Origin: CAKZML01 sp963823435 | Lineage (GTDB): Bacteria; Pseudomonadota; Gammaproteobacteria; Steroidobacterales; BM003 | DNA length: 64,000 nucleotides | Direction of reading: 5' to 3' | Assembly (NCBI GenBank): GCA_963823435.1 | Contig: CAWGLN010000009.1 | Coordinates: 1 to 64,000 of the forward strand | Shown here: piece by piece, positions 18,523 to 28,265 of the stretch | How positions within the stretch are numbered: position 1 is the first letter of the stretch | Layout: every line of letters begins with the position of its first letter | Notes under the pieces: generated by a model | Databases searched by the model: none | What the model was told of the DNA's origin: nothing | The model's input: only the letters and a program-made list of their open reading frames with translations | Made by a program: the position numbers and the translations under genes

Positions 18523-19557
18523 TGGCTATACCGGTAGTACAGGATATCTTGCAGGTCTCCGGCACCGCCAACAGCAGGCACTTCCACAAGAATTCGGTTC
18601 AGGGCCATTACCCGGTGCAGAAGCTCCGCACCACCGCGCAGGGACAGGTTGAACAAAATGCTGTCCGCGCTTGCCTGTATCACCTCCACCCGTTCGACCA
18701 TGCTCAGCTTAAGCAGGTAGCCCTGCACCCCGGCATACTGGTCGAGGCCCGTTATGCCGGACACCTGCAAGCGAACCCGGGACGAACCTGTTCCCGGGAT
18801 CACCGCGAACCTGGCGGCAAACCAGTCAGCGCTGATCTGAACGCCATCATCGATAGTGCCCGTGAATTGATACACCTGGCCGGCAAATTGCAGGTTCCAG
18901 CGCACCGACCAGTGACCTGTCTCATCCCGCAATGCTCGCCCGATTAAAACGGCATCCGGCTGGTAGCGCTCGGAAGCAGCCAGCACGCTGTTCATTGAAG
19001 CCTCCCCAAATCTCGCCAAATGGCACAGCGACCATGTCGACGCTGTCCAGGATGGGGAATACCACCGGCAAACCACGTTGCTTGGCCAGGTCAAGCAAGA
19101 AGTCCCGCGCCTGGCCGGCCTGTTCTCCACCGACCAGGGTTCGAGCCCCGGCGCCATTGTCCATCGCTAACCAGACCAGGACCCGGGGTCTTTCGCGACT
19201 CCACAAGGGCAGCCCATAGCTGGCAAGCGCCTCCTCGATAGCCGGTCCGTCAAAGCTCACCAGAAGTCGCCCGTCTTCCAAAAACCCGTACTGGAGCACC
19301 AGCCGATTGGCATCGTTCAGCAACCGGGCCAGTGCCGGATCAGCGGCGATATCCCGACGACCCGTAGTGCGCACCAGTACCCGCGACAGAGCCTCTTTGT
19401 AGCCCGGCAGGCGGGACGTGTAATCCCGGCCCTTGACCTGGACCGTTTCGCTGTACTGGTCTGCACTGGTGACAGCCACAGCTGCACCCGGCCAGACGCC
19501 CAGGCTAATGAACAAAACAAAGCTGCAGGCCAGCAGGGCCCGGCGCACGGATAACAT
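18519..19557 (-). CDS. DUF2066 protein, one frameshift
   Basis: Exported protein of unknown function with an N-terminal signal peptide (LLACSFVLFISLGVWPGAAVA). The body matches DUF2066: SRVLVRTTGRRDIAADPALARLL and the C-terminal LQDILYYRYSQ. A shift near 18990 separates the two halves. It is the first gene of the DUF2066-pgsA-hda unit and divergent from purM with about 110 bp between starts, the usual neighbour arrangement in gammaproteobacteria. Confidence 0.85.
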
Positions 19558-19666
19558 CACGGTGTCTTGTGTCCTCCAGGATAAGCTCATGTAGAATACT
19601 ACAACCTCGGGAATGGCTGTGGTCATTTCAGACCCACAATTCTACCCCATTGAAATCAGGCGATTT

Positions 19667-20698
19667 ATGAACGGCAAGCCCTCATTGACCTACCGTGACG
19701 CGGGCGTCGACATCGACGCAGGCAACGAATTGGTTAGACGCATCAAGCCTCACGTGGAAAAAACCCGGCGACCGGAAGTGATGGCGGGAATCGGCGGCTT
19801 CGGCGGGCTGTTCGCTTTCGCTGCTGATCGCTACAAGGAACCAGTGCTGGTCTCGGGTACTGACGGTGTCGGTACCAAGCTGAAGCTGGCCCTGGATATG
19901 AACGTACATGACACGATCGGCTATGACCTGGTGGGAATGTGCGTGAACGACGTGCTGGTTTGCGGAGCCGAGCCACTGTTTTTCCTGGACTACTACGCCA
20001 CTGGTCACCTGGACGTGGACGTGGCCGAGGCCGTGGTTGCCGGTATCGCTGAGCCTGCAGGGATTGCGGCGCAGCGCTGATCGGCGGCGAGACAGCTGAG
20101 ATGCCGGGTATGTACAGCAAGGGGGATTACGACCTCGCCGGCTTCTGTGTCGGTGTAGTGGACCGTAGCAAGATGATCACCGGCGAAAATGTCAGGGCCG
20201 GCGACGCACTGGTAGGCATAGGCTCATCCGGTTGTCACTCCAACGGATATTCCCTGGCCCGAAAGGTGCTTGAATCAAGCGGTGCCAGCCTGGACCAGCC
20301 GCCTGGGTGACATGACCCTGGGCGAGGCCTTGTTGATGCCCACCCGTCTTTACGTGCGTCCGGTGCTTGAATTGCTGAAAAATACACCGATCAAAGCCAT
20401 GGCGCATATCACGGGCGGCGGTCTTCCTGAAAACCTTCCACGGGTCCTGCCGGACGACCTGGGAGCCCGTATCGACAGCAAGAGCTGGGTAAGGCCGGAA
20501 ATCTTCACCTGGTTGCAGGAGCAGGGCAACATCGCGGATGCGGAAATGTATCGCACCTTCAACTGCGGCATTGGCATGGTCCTGTGCGTTGAGGCTCAGC
20601 ACGCAAAGCAATGCATATCCACGCTGGAAGCCCTGGGTGAAAAAGCCTGGCTCATCGGCGAGATAGTGAACGGGGGTGCCGGGGTTGAGCTGATCTAA
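19667..20698 (+). CDS. purM: Phosphoribosylformylglycinamidine cyclo-ligase, two frameshifts
   Basis: Fifth step of purine synthesis (AIR synthetase). ATG 19667 starts MNGKPSLTYRDAGVDIDAGN. Conserved PurM segments include SGTDGVGTKLKLA, YDLVGMCVNDV, the GGETAEMPGMY region (bridging two frames), GSSGCHSNGYSL and HITGGGLPENLPR. The 344-codon span is normal. One-base shifts near 20065 and 20300 interrupt the frame; purine synthesis being core, these are probably errors. The TAA stop is the first base pairs of repeat R5. Confidence 0.93.
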
Positions 20699-20858
20699 GG
20701 AGCCTCTGATCTGGTCATGAACGTGTATCTTGCGACTAAAAAATCCAGCTTCTATGTTGCCAATCTTCGAAATAGCTGGCTATTCCGCGCGATTGGCGCC
20801 TTGAATCTGAATCTTTTCGCCAGCAATTTAATTCGTCCAGACTAAATCAGAGGCTCCT
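20698..20858 (+). repeat. Intercistronic palindromic element, copy R5, exactly filling purM-purN
   Basis: Runs from the purM stop (TAAGGAGCCTCTGATCTG) to AATCAGAGGCTCCT, two bases before the purN ATG. The central stem is GCCAATC...GATTGGC enclosing AATAGC/GCTATT. Compared with R3 (GCCGATC...GATCGGC) both sides of the stem have changed together. The right end gives AGAGG seven bases before the purN start, in Shine-Dalgarno position. Confidence 0.92.
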
Positions 20859-20860
20859 GA

Positions 20861-21523
20861 ATGAACGAATCCGCAACTCCCCTGCCGGTAGTCGTGTTGT
20901 TATCCGGCAGTGGTACGACCTTGCAGGCCATGCTGGATGAAATAAAGGCCGGTACGCTGAAGGTGGATCTACGGGCGGTGATAAGCGACCAGCCCGGTGC
21001 CGCAGGCCTGGGTCGTGCCGAGGACGCCGGAATCGAAACCTGCGCCCTGCTTCCCGGAGATTATGCAGAGCGCAAGGCATTTGATCACGCACTTGCTTCC
21101 TGTATCGACGAGTTCAGACCTGAATACATTGTGCTGGCCGGTTACATGCGCATCCTCAGCGAGAGTTTCGTGGAACGCTTCGCCGGAAGAATCCTGAATA
21201 TCCATCCCTCTCTGTTACCCAGGTTTCGCGGATTGAATACCTACGCCCGGGTGCTGGAGGCAGGCGATGCAGAACATGGCAGCACTGTACATTTTGTTAC
21301 CGCTGAACTGGATGGTGGCCCCTTGATCATGCAGGCACGGGTAGCAGTCCTTGCGCAAGACACCGAAGAGTCGCTTTCAGCCAGGGTTAAGGAACAGGAA
21401 CGCAAAATGTATCCTGCAGTGCTGAATATGCTGGCCGCCGGGCGTCTGGAAATGAAGGATGGACAGACCTTCGTAGACGGCGCCCCCCTGGAAAAACCAC
21501 TTGAGTTCGAGCACCAGAAATGA
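20861..21523 (+). CDS. purN: Phosphoribosylglycinamide formyltransferase
   Basis: Third step of purine synthesis, using 10-formyl-tetrahydrofolate. 220 residues. The start VVVLLSGSGTTLQAMLD is the phosphate loop, AGYMRILSESFVERFAGRILNIHPSLLPRFRG holds the catalytic Asn-His region, and HFVTAELDGGPLIMQA the catalytic Asp. Separated from purM by the 161-bp repeat R5; overlaps the DUF3108 gene by 4 bp. Confidence 0.95.
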   Translation: MNESATPLPVVVLLSGSGTTLQAMLDEIKAGTLKVDLRAVISDQPGAAGLGRAEDAGIETCALLPGDYAERKAFDHALASCIDEFRPEYIVLAGYMRILSESFVERFAGRILNIHPSLLPRFRGLNTYARVLEAGDAEHGSTVHFVTAELDGGPLIMQARVAVLAQDTEESLSARVKEQERKMYPAVLNMLAAGRLEMKDGQTFVDGAPLEKPLEFEHQK

Positions 21524-22255
21524 AATCACCCTCAGCAGTTAAACGGATTCTCGCAACCTGGCCGCTGCTGCTGGCTCCGGCACTGGCCTGGTCCGGGCAA
21601 GTCCAGTTACCACTGTATCGTGCAGACTACACGATCAGCGCCCGGTACGGTCTGCTGTCCGGGCGCGCCGAAACCAGTTCCCGGACGGAATGGGACGAAC
21701 AGGCCGGAGAATACCGCTACACCACCACGGCCGAAGCCAAGGGTATCGCCGGCGCCCTGTTTCCAGGCACCGGCGTGGACGTGAGCCGCTTCGTCCTGGA
21801 CTGTCGCGGGATAGTCGCCATTGAGCATCGCCGGGACGATGGCTCCGACAGTCGGGACGAGGATGTCGAGGTACTGTTTGACCAGGAGGCTTCCATCGCC
21901 CGCGTGAGTTATCAGGACCGGGAAGCTCGAGTTGCCGGCGCCGCCGGGCACCGTAGACGCCAACAGCCTGCCGCTGGCGATCATGCTGGACCTGATTCAG
22001 GGCCTGCCCAGCGGCAACTACCTCAGCCGTGGACAGGGACAAGCTCAAGGACTACCAAGTGACAAGGACTGGGCGAGGAAAGCTGGATATCCACCCTGGG
22101 CAAAGTGCAGACCCTGTGGTGGAACAGTCCAAGGCCGGGCTCCAGCCGCAGCCGAAAGATCTGGCTGCTCCAGGACTGGGATTACCTGCCGGCAAAAATG
22201 GAGTATCGGCACAAGGGCAAACTGCGCAGCCACCATGACCATCGAGCAAGCCTGA
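21520..22255 (+). CDS. DUF3108 exported protein, several frameshifts
   Basis: Secreted protein of unknown function, commonly found just after purN. The signal peptide (LATWPLLLAPALAWS) is followed by YRADYTISARYGLLSGRAETS, typical of DUF3108. After about residue 145 the recognisable segments fall in different frames: LPLAIMLDLIQGLPSGNYL, KDYQVTRTGRGKLD, KIWLLQDWDYLPAKMEYRHKG and a short MTIEQA end. At least three indels are needed, more than in any neighbour, so either a poor-quality stretch or a real pseudogene. Confidence 0.65.
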
Positions 22256-22345
22256 CTCTGTCCGGCCACGGGCCAATCGTGCGACTGCCCCTCACCGGCA
22301 TCCAACGCCCAGCCCCCGGCACCGGGAGGCGACTGACGACCGGAA

Positions 22346-22912
22346 TCAGGTTTGCGGCAGGGTAACCCCTCGCTGCCCCTGGTACTTGCCGCCGCGGTCC
22401 TTGTATGAGGTTTCGCACACCTCATCGGACTCGAAAAACAACATCTGCGCAACGCCCTCATTGGCATATATTTTCGCGGGCAAAGGTGTGGTGTTGGAAA
22501 ATTCCAGGGTCACGTGCCCTTCCCACTCCGGCTCCAGCGGCGTCACGTTAACGATGATGCCGCAGCGGGCATAGGTAGACTTACCCAGGCAGATGGTCAG
22601 CACATTGCGCGGTATGCGAAAATATTCCACCGTCCTGGCCAGGGCAAAGGAATTTGGCGGAATGATGCAGACCTCGGCGTTGACGTCGACGAAGCTGTTG
22701 GCGTCAAACCTCTTGGGATCCACAATTGCCGAATTGATATTGGTGAATATCTTGAACTCGCCGGCGCAACGGACGTCATAGCCGTAGCTGGAGGTCCCGT
22801 AGGAAACAATTTTACCCTTCTCATTGGCCCGTACCTGGCCCGGCTCAAACGGCTCAATCATGCCGTGCTCGCTGGCCATACGACGAATCCACTTGTCTGC
22901 TTTAATGCTCAT
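22346..22912 (-). CDS. dcd: dCTP deaminase
   Basis: Converts dCTP to dUTP for thymidylate synthesis. 188 residues, the usual size of the trimeric enzyme. It has the SSYGYDVRCAGEFKIFTN region, GKSTYARCGIIVNVTPLEPEWEG with the catalytic glutamate, and a C-terminal lid GGKYQGQRGVTLP. Intact. On the same strand as mrp and separated from it by repeats R7 and R6; the AGAGG of R6 lies 8 bases before its ATG. Confidence 0.95.
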   Translation of the reverse strand: MSIKADKWIRRMASEHGMIEPFEPGQVRANEKGKIVSYGTSSYGYDVRCAGEFKIFTNINSAIVDPKRFDANSFVDVNAEVCIIPPNSFALARTVEYFRIPRNVLTICLGKSTYARCGIIVNVTPLEPEWEGHVTLEFSNTTPLPAKIYANEGVAQMLFFESDEVCETSYKDRGGKYQGQRGVTLPQT

Positions 22913-22914
22913 TC

Positions 22915-23078
22915 AGGGAACCTCTGATTTGTTCTGGGCTTCGTAAGATTGTGAGCGAAAAAATACAGATTCAAGGCGCCGATCGCACGTAGTAGTGGGG
23001 CTACTGCGAAGATTGGCAACGCAGAAGCTGGGGTTTTTAGCCGCAAGATACAAGTCCATGAATAGATCAGAATCTCCC
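22915..23078 (-). repeat. Intercistronic palindromic element, copy R6, abutting the dcd start
   Basis: Second of two tandem copies between mrp and dcd. On the coding strand it ends CAGAGGTTCCCT just before GAATG of dcd. It shares nearly all positions with R7, including the central AGTAG/CTACT stem that replaces AATAGC/GCTATT of other loci, so this pair arose by local duplication. Confidence 0.9.
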
Positions 23079-23242
23079 AGGGAGCCTTTGATTTGTTCTG
23101 GGCTTCGTAGATTGTGAGCGAAAAAATACAGATTCAAGGCGCCGATCGCACGTAGTAGTGGGGCTACTGCGAAGATTGGCAACGCAGAAGCTGGGTTTTT
23201 TAGCCGCAAGATACAAGTCCATGAATAGATCAGAGGCTCCCT
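23079..23242 (-). repeat. Intercistronic palindromic element, copy R7, abutting the mrp stop
   Basis: Read along mrp transcription it starts TAGGGAGCCTCTGATCT, where TAG is the mrp stop codon (23241-23243). The inner part is CTTGCGGCTAAAAAACCC, then the central stem, then TTTTTCGCTCACAATCTACG. It ends AAAGGCTCCCT and continues directly into R6. Confidence 0.92.
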
Positions 23243-24335
23243 AGCTGTTGTCTATGGATATTTTTGGGAAAAGACGACTGTAGTCCCGACCCTGGGCGGC
23301 CAGCCTGGCTGCCGCGCTGCGGGCAATTTCCCGGTAACGCCGGGCCAATAGCCCGTCAGGATCCGCAACCACCGTGGGGTGACCGGAGTCCACTTCCTCG
23401 CGGATGCGTATATCCAGGGGGAGTGAACCCAACAGGGGCACACTGTACTGGCTGGCCATGGAGGCTCCGCCACCCGAGCCGAATATGTGCTCTTCGTGAC
23501 CACACTGGGAGCAAATATGGGTACTCATGTTCTCCACCACACCCAACACGGGCACGGACACTTTCTCAAACATCTTGAGACCCTTGCGGGCATCCAGCAG
23601 GGCGATATCCTGGGGCGTGGTCACAATCACCGCACCACTGACCGGCACCTGCTGAGACAGGGTCAGGGCGATATCGCCCGTGCCGGGTGGCATATCCACC
23701 ACCAGGTAATCCAACTCACCCCAGTTGGTATCCGAAATGAGCTGGTTCAGGGCCGAGGTCACCATGGGGCCACGCCATATCATGGGCTCCTCTTCCTCGA
23801 CCATGAAGCCAATGGACATACACTCAAGTCCATAGGCCGTCAGCGGATCGATGGACTTGCCGTCGGGCGTCTCCGGACGCTTTCCCGACAAGCCGAGCAT
23901 GCGTGGCTGGGACGGTCCGTAAATATCGGCATCCAGTATCCCCACCCGGGCACCCTCGGCGACCAGGGCCAGGGCCAGGTTCACCGCGGTGGTGGACTTG
24001 CCCACCCCGCCCTTGCCTGAGGCTACGGCTATGATGTTTTTGATCGCCTTGATTGGCTTGAGATTGCGCTGCACGGCATGCGACACAATGTTCCAGGTCA
24101 GTTCAAGCCGGATGTCGTTCACACCCTCCAACCCAATCAGGGCCTCACGCAAGGCCTGCTCGAATTGCTCGCGCGCACCCTCGGCAGGGTATCCCAGTTC
24201 AAGCGCAACACTGGCTACTCCGTGATCAACGCTTACCGCCTTGATCCACTTCAACTCACCCAGACTGCGTTCGGCATAGGGGTCCTTCAGCGCCTTGACG
24301 GCATTGAGAGCCCTGGTATTTGTGTCCTGGTCCAT
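23241..24335 (-). CDS. mrp: Iron-sulfur cluster carrier protein Mrp/ApbC
   Basis: P-loop ATPase that carries and delivers Fe-S clusters. 364 residues from ATG 24335. An N-terminal MIP18-like domain (residues 10-85) precedes the deviant Walker A GKGGVGKSTTAVNLA and the cluster-binding CxxC in THICSQCGHEEHIFG. A TTG nine bases upstream is an alternative start. Its neighbourhood (metG further along, dcd downstream) is usual for gammaproteobacteria. Confidence 0.94.
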   Translation of the reverse strand: MDQDTNTRALNAVKALKDPYAERSLGELKWIKAVSVDHGVASVALELGYPAEGAREQFEQALREALIGLEGVNDIRLELTWNIVSHAVQRNLKPIKAIKNIIAVASGKGGVGKSTTAVNLALALVAEGARVGILDADIYGPSQPRMLGLSGKRPETPDGKSIDPLTAYGLECMSIGFMVEEEEPMIWRGPMVTSALNQLISDTNWGELDYLVVDMPPGTGDIALTLSQQVPVSGAVIVTTPQDIALLDARKGLKMFEKVSVPVLGVVENMSTHICSQCGHEEHIFGSGGGASMASQYSVPLLGSLPLDIRIREEVDSGHPTVVADPDGLLARRYREIARSAAARLAAQGRDYSRLFPKISIDNS

Positions 24336-24719
24336 AAAATACAACTAACCCCTGATGTTGCCTGTCAATTCATCTGGAAGGTCGGGATTGTACCCGAAAG
24401 AGAAAAATTCATGCTATTGAATAGCTTCGGGGTATTGCCCGAACGCAACAAACCCGTAAACTGGGTAACGCCGGGTTCTGCTGCGGGCTGCCTGCCGTGG
24501 AGCTGTGTGGCATAATCACAGGCGATGTCCGCCTGTTGCTGAAATGCCGCGCGCGTCCGGATAGGTTCCAGGGTACCCGATGGGCGGGAACCGCTCCTGT
24601 CCAGCATTAGGAACATCAATCGAGAATATGGACATACTACCCGCGATTTCGATCCTTTCAGGCAACTGCAGGATCGCTGGCAAGCCCTGGATAACGGCCT
24701 GCGAACCTGGCGAGCGCCA
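24336..24719. other. Divergent spacer between mrp and the HEAT-kinase gene
   Basis: 384 bp containing the promoters of both divergent genes. The kinase frame stays open upstream of ATG 24720 back to about 24540 and reads protein-like (REYGHTTRDFDPFRQLQDRWQ in part), but no ATG, GTG or TTG is seen there, so the kinase may really start further upstream with a hidden indel. Confidence 0.4.
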
Positions 24720-27101
24720 ATGCTGAAAATGTTCGGATCAATGAAGGCCGAAAAGCTGCTTGGCCAACTGCTCGATGGTGCGGAAGGCGATGCTGCGAAA
24801 TCCCGCAAGGTCGTCGAGGCCCTGTCGCGGGTCGGCGCGCCCGCCGTTCCAAAACTGATCGCAGCCTTGGAGCACAGCAGCAAAAAAGAAACCGTGCTGC
24901 TTGTTGAGGTTCTCTCGAACATCCTGGACAACAAGACACTGGGCCATTTCACCAAAGGCCTGGAAAGCTCCAACCAGCGAATCATTTCCGGCCTGGCCTG
25001 GGCGATGAGCACCAATGACCGCTTTGATCCGAACAAGCTGTTGACGGTGCTCACACAGGCAAATATCAACAAGGTCGGCGTGATCGCCATTCTCTCTGCC
25101 CACAAGAAACGTCTGAATTTGCGCGAATTGCTCACCTTGGCCTACGAACTGGAACCCAATGACAAAGCGGCGCTGTTTCGAATCATCGGGGATATGGCGG
25201 ATGATTCCATGGTGCCGGAACTGATTAACCGGCTGGAAGGCAAGGATCCGCTGGTGCGTGTGCACCTGATGTCCATCCTGGCCCGGTTCGACCGGCCCGC
25301 TGTGCATCGGGCCCTGGAAAAGCAGCTCTCCGACCGCAACAAGCTGGTCAGACAAGCAGCGCTCAATTCCCTCGCCAAGGTCAAGGGCAAGGTCAACATT
25401 CAACTGCTTTGTTCACTGTTGCAGGACAACGAACTGGACGTGCAGAGCAGGGCTGTGGACGTGATCATTGCCCAGCGTCACCCGGAAACCATCAAGTACC
25501 TGGTCGACGTCCTCAAGGACGAATCCGAGTACGCGCGACGATCGGCGGTGGAAGTGCTTAACGAAATTGGAGACGCCGATTCCATCAAATATTTGCTGGA
25601 TGCGATCAAGGATGAAGACTGGTGGGTGCGTTCGCGGGCCGGCGACGCCCTGGCCAAGATAGGCGGACCCAAGGTCGTGGAGGCCGTGCTGGTTCTGGTG
25701 CAGGACGAGGACGAAGAAATCCGGCGCTCCGCCGTGGAAATACTCAACTCCACCAAGGACGAACGTGCCGTACGTCACCTGATGACGGCCACCGAGGACA
25801 AGGACTGGTGGGTCAGGGAACGATCTGCCGACGCGCTGGCCGAGATCGGTGACAAAAAGGCGCTCCCGTCGCTGAGAAAAATGCTAACCGGCGATCCGCG
25901 CTCGATCCCGGCTGCAATCCGCGCCCTGGCAAAAATGGGTGACCATGCTTCGGTAGACAAGCTGGTGAAACTGCTTGGCAGTCCGGAGAGGGAAATCAAG
26001 ATCGAGGCGGTCAAGGCCCTGTCCTCTTTGACCGAGGAAACCCAGGCTGACCTGGTGCGTCAAAACCTGGCTTCCCTGGCTTCAGATCGGGACTCGACAA
26101 TCAACAAGGTCGTACTTACAGCGATGGAAAACCTGGACGTGCGTTTCTCGCCGACCGCCATTGCGGCCAGGGAAGACGGCGAGAAATTCGTCGAGCCGGC
26201 CAAGACACTGCTGATGGACGCCCAGGACCTGCACAAGGTCATAGAAGCGCAGAAAGCGCCTACGCTGGATATTTCCACCATCAAACCCGGTGATGTTATC
26301 GAAGGGCGTTACAAGTACATTCAGAAGATCGGGAAAGGCGCATTCGGCACCGTGCTGCTGATGGAAGATACCGTGGTGGATGAGCAACTCATCCTGAAAT
26401 TCCTGAATCCCAATGTCTCCTCGGACGAGGAGATGCTGCAGCGCTTCGTACATGAGTTGCGGTATTCAAGAAAAATTACGCACAAGAACGTCATCCGAAT
26501 TTTTGACTTTCTGCATTTGGGCGGTCATTACGCCATTTCCATGGAGTATTTCCCCTCGCATACCCTTGGGCAGGAAGTCATCGAGGGCAAGCCTCTTGCC
26601 ATTGCCAAGGCAGTGGGTTTCGCCATGGACATCGCCACCGGTATGACGGTGGCTCACCAGGCCGGCATCGTGCACCGGGATCTCAAACCCGCCAACATTC
26701 TCATCAATGACCAGGGCTTGCTGAAAATCGTGGACTTTGGCGTGGCCGCGGCCCGTTCCAGCGGCGACACCCAGCTGACCAAGACCGGCTACGTGATCGG
26801 TTCACCCAAGTATATGGCGCCAGAACAAATTCTCGGCAAAAAGGTGGATGAGAAGGCCGACATTTACAGTGTTGGCGTGATATTGTACGAAATGCTCACA
26901 GGAGTACCGCCGTATACCAAGGGCGACCACATGTCGGTCATGTACCAGCATGTGCAAGGCAAGGCTCAGACCGTCAGGGAGTTGAATAAAGACATCCCCG
27001 AGGGACTGGAGGCTGTCGTATCCAAGGCCATGGAGGTAGATCGCGGCAAGCGCTTTACCTCGATGGATGAATTCAGACGGGCACTCGAACAATACAGCTA
27101 G
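24720..27101 (+). CDS. HEAT-repeat protein fused to a Ser/Thr protein kinase
   Basis: 793 residues. Residues 1-480 are a solenoid of HEAT/armadillo-type repeats, with near-identical units such as DEDWWVRSRAGDALAKIG and DKDWWVRERSADALAEIG. A eukaryotic-like kinase domain fills about 525-790: glycine loop IGKGAFGTV, lysine in LILKFL, catalytic HRDLKPAN near 654, DFG near 671, and the APE motif in YMAPEQ, so it should be active. No transmembrane segment is seen, so cytoplasmic. It lies 46 bp before two PilT-type ATPases on the same strand; the likely role is control of pilus retraction by phosphorylation, with the HEAT part as scaffold or sensor. That link is inference from position. Confidence 0.9.
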   Translation: MLKMFGSMKAEKLLGQLLDGAEGDAAKSRKVVEALSRVGAPAVPKLIAALEHSSKKETVLLVEVLSNILDNKTLGHFTKGLESSNQRIISGLAWAMSTNDRFDPNKLLTVLTQANINKVGVIAILSAHKKRLNLRELLTLAYELEPNDKAALFRIIGDMADDSMVPELINRLEGKDPLVRVHLMSILARFDRPAVHRALEKQLSDRNKLVRQAALNSLAKVKGKVNIQLLCSLLQDNELDVQSRAVDVIIAQRHPETIKYLVDVLKDESEYARRSAVEVLNEIGDADSIKYLLDAIKDEDWWVRSRAGDALAKIGGPKVVEAVLVLVQDEDEEIRRSAVEILNSTKDERAVRHLMTATEDKDWWVRERSADALAEIGDKKALPSLRKMLTGDPRSIPAAIRALAKMGDHASVDKLVKLLGSPEREIKIEAVKALSSLTEETQADLVRQNLASLASDRDSTINKVVLTAMENLDVRFSPTAIAAREDGEKFVEPAKTLLMDAQDLHKVIEAQKAPTLDISTIKPGDVIEGRYKYIQKIGKGAFGTVLLMEDTVVDEQLILKFLNPNVSSDEEMLQRFVHELRYSRKITHKNVIRIFDFLHLGGHYAISMEYFPSHTLGQEVIEGKPLAIAKAVGFAMDIATGMTVAHQAGIVHRDLKPANILINDQGLLKIVDFGVAAARSSGDTQLTKTGYVIGSPKYMAPEQILGKKVDEKADIYSVGVILYEMLTGVPPYTKGDHMSVMYQHVQGKAQTVRELNKDIPEGLEAVVSKAMEVDRGKRFTSMDEFRRALEQYS

Positions 27102-27147
27102 CCGTTCCTGGATAACCCTCGGTGCCAGGCAAGGCGCAGGGTGATAA

Positions 27148-28242
27148 ATGGCAAGACTAGACTCTTTTCTGAAACTCGGCCTGGCCCAGGGATGCTCGGA
27201 TGTGCATCTTGCGGTCGGCATCCCCCCCATGTTGCGTATGTTCGGCGAACTGATGCCCATCAAGTTTCGCGACCTGAGCAGCACGGAACTTGAAACCTAT
27301 CTTTACGAAGTCCTGACGCCCAAGCAAAAGCAATGGTTTGACGGTGGACATGATCTGGACTTTTCCTATGTCTCCGAGGATGGCGGTCGCTACCGGGCCA
27401 ATATCTACCGCAAGGAAACCGGTCTGGGCGCTGCCTTCAGAAATATCCCGGCGGACATTCCCGCCCTGGAAAAACTGGGCCTGCCGGATGTGGTGGCGAA
27501 GCTGTGCGACTACCACCAGGGCATGGTCCTGGTCACCGGTTCCACGGGTACCGGCAAATCAACAACCCTGGCCTCGATGATTGACTTCATCAACACGCAC
27601 AGAAAGGTCAATATCATCAGCCTGGAAGACCCTATCGAATTCGTACACCGAAGCAAGAATTCCCAGGTAGTGCAGCGCGAGGTGGGGACCCATGTGCCGA
27701 GCTTTGCCGCAGGAGTGCGGGCGGCCATGCGTGAGGACCCGGATGTAATACTGGTAGGCGAGCTGCGTGACGCAGAAACCATCTCCATGGCCATGACCGC
27801 GGCGGAAACCGGTCACCTGGTACTGGGTACCCTGCATACCACCAGCGCAGTAAAGACCATTGACCGGGTCATTGATGCCTTGCCGGCAGATGAGCGCGAG
27901 CAGACCAAGAGCTTTCTGTCCCAGGGTCTGATCGCCGTGCTGACACAGTTCCTCGTGCGCACCCACGACGGCCGCGGGCGTAAGGCGATAGTCGAATCCC
28001 TGATCATGACCAGGGCTATTGCCAAGCTGATCATGACTGACCAGAGTCACCAGATTCCCGCCCAGTTGCAGACCGGTCGGGACAAGGGCATGCAGTTGCT
28101 GGACCAGGCCTTGTTGCTGGCCATCCAGGCCAAGGAAATCGATCCCGATGATGCGTACAACTACGCTGTCGACAAGAAGCAATTCCAGCGTTTTGTCACA
28201 GACACGTCCATTCTTCCAAAGATCGACCTGGCCGATTTCTGA
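27148..28242 (+). CDS. PilT/PilU-type twitching motility ATPase (first)
   Basis: Hexameric retraction ATPase of type IV pili at the inner membrane. 364 residues. N-terminal PAS-like domain (CSDVHLAVGIPPMLRMFGE), Walker A at 131 (GSTGTGKSTT), Asp box SLEDPIEFVH, Walker B region REDPDVILVGELRD and His box TGHLVLGTLHTTSAVKT are all complete. The C-terminus after GMQLLDQAL is extended by about 40 residues, resembling PilU more than PilT. Followed after 23 bp by a second homologue. Confidence 0.9.
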   Translation: MARLDSFLKLGLAQGCSDVHLAVGIPPMLRMFGELMPIKFRDLSSTELETYLYEVLTPKQKQWFDGGHDLDFSYVSEDGGRYRANIYRKETGLGAAFRNIPADIPALEKLGLPDVVAKLCDYHQGMVLVTGSTGTGKSTTLASMIDFINTHRKVNIISLEDPIEFVHRSKNSQVVQREVGTHVPSFAAGVRAAMREDPDVILVGELRDAETISMAMTAAETGHLVLGTLHTTSAVKTIDRVIDALPADEREQTKSFLSQGLIAVLTQFLVRTHDGRGRKAIVESLIMTRAIAKLIMTDQSHQIPAQLQTGRDKGMQLLDQALLLAIQAKEIDPDDAYNYAVDKKQFQRFVTDTSILPKIDLADF

Positions 28243-28265
28243 GCAAGACGCAGGAGAGAACACCC

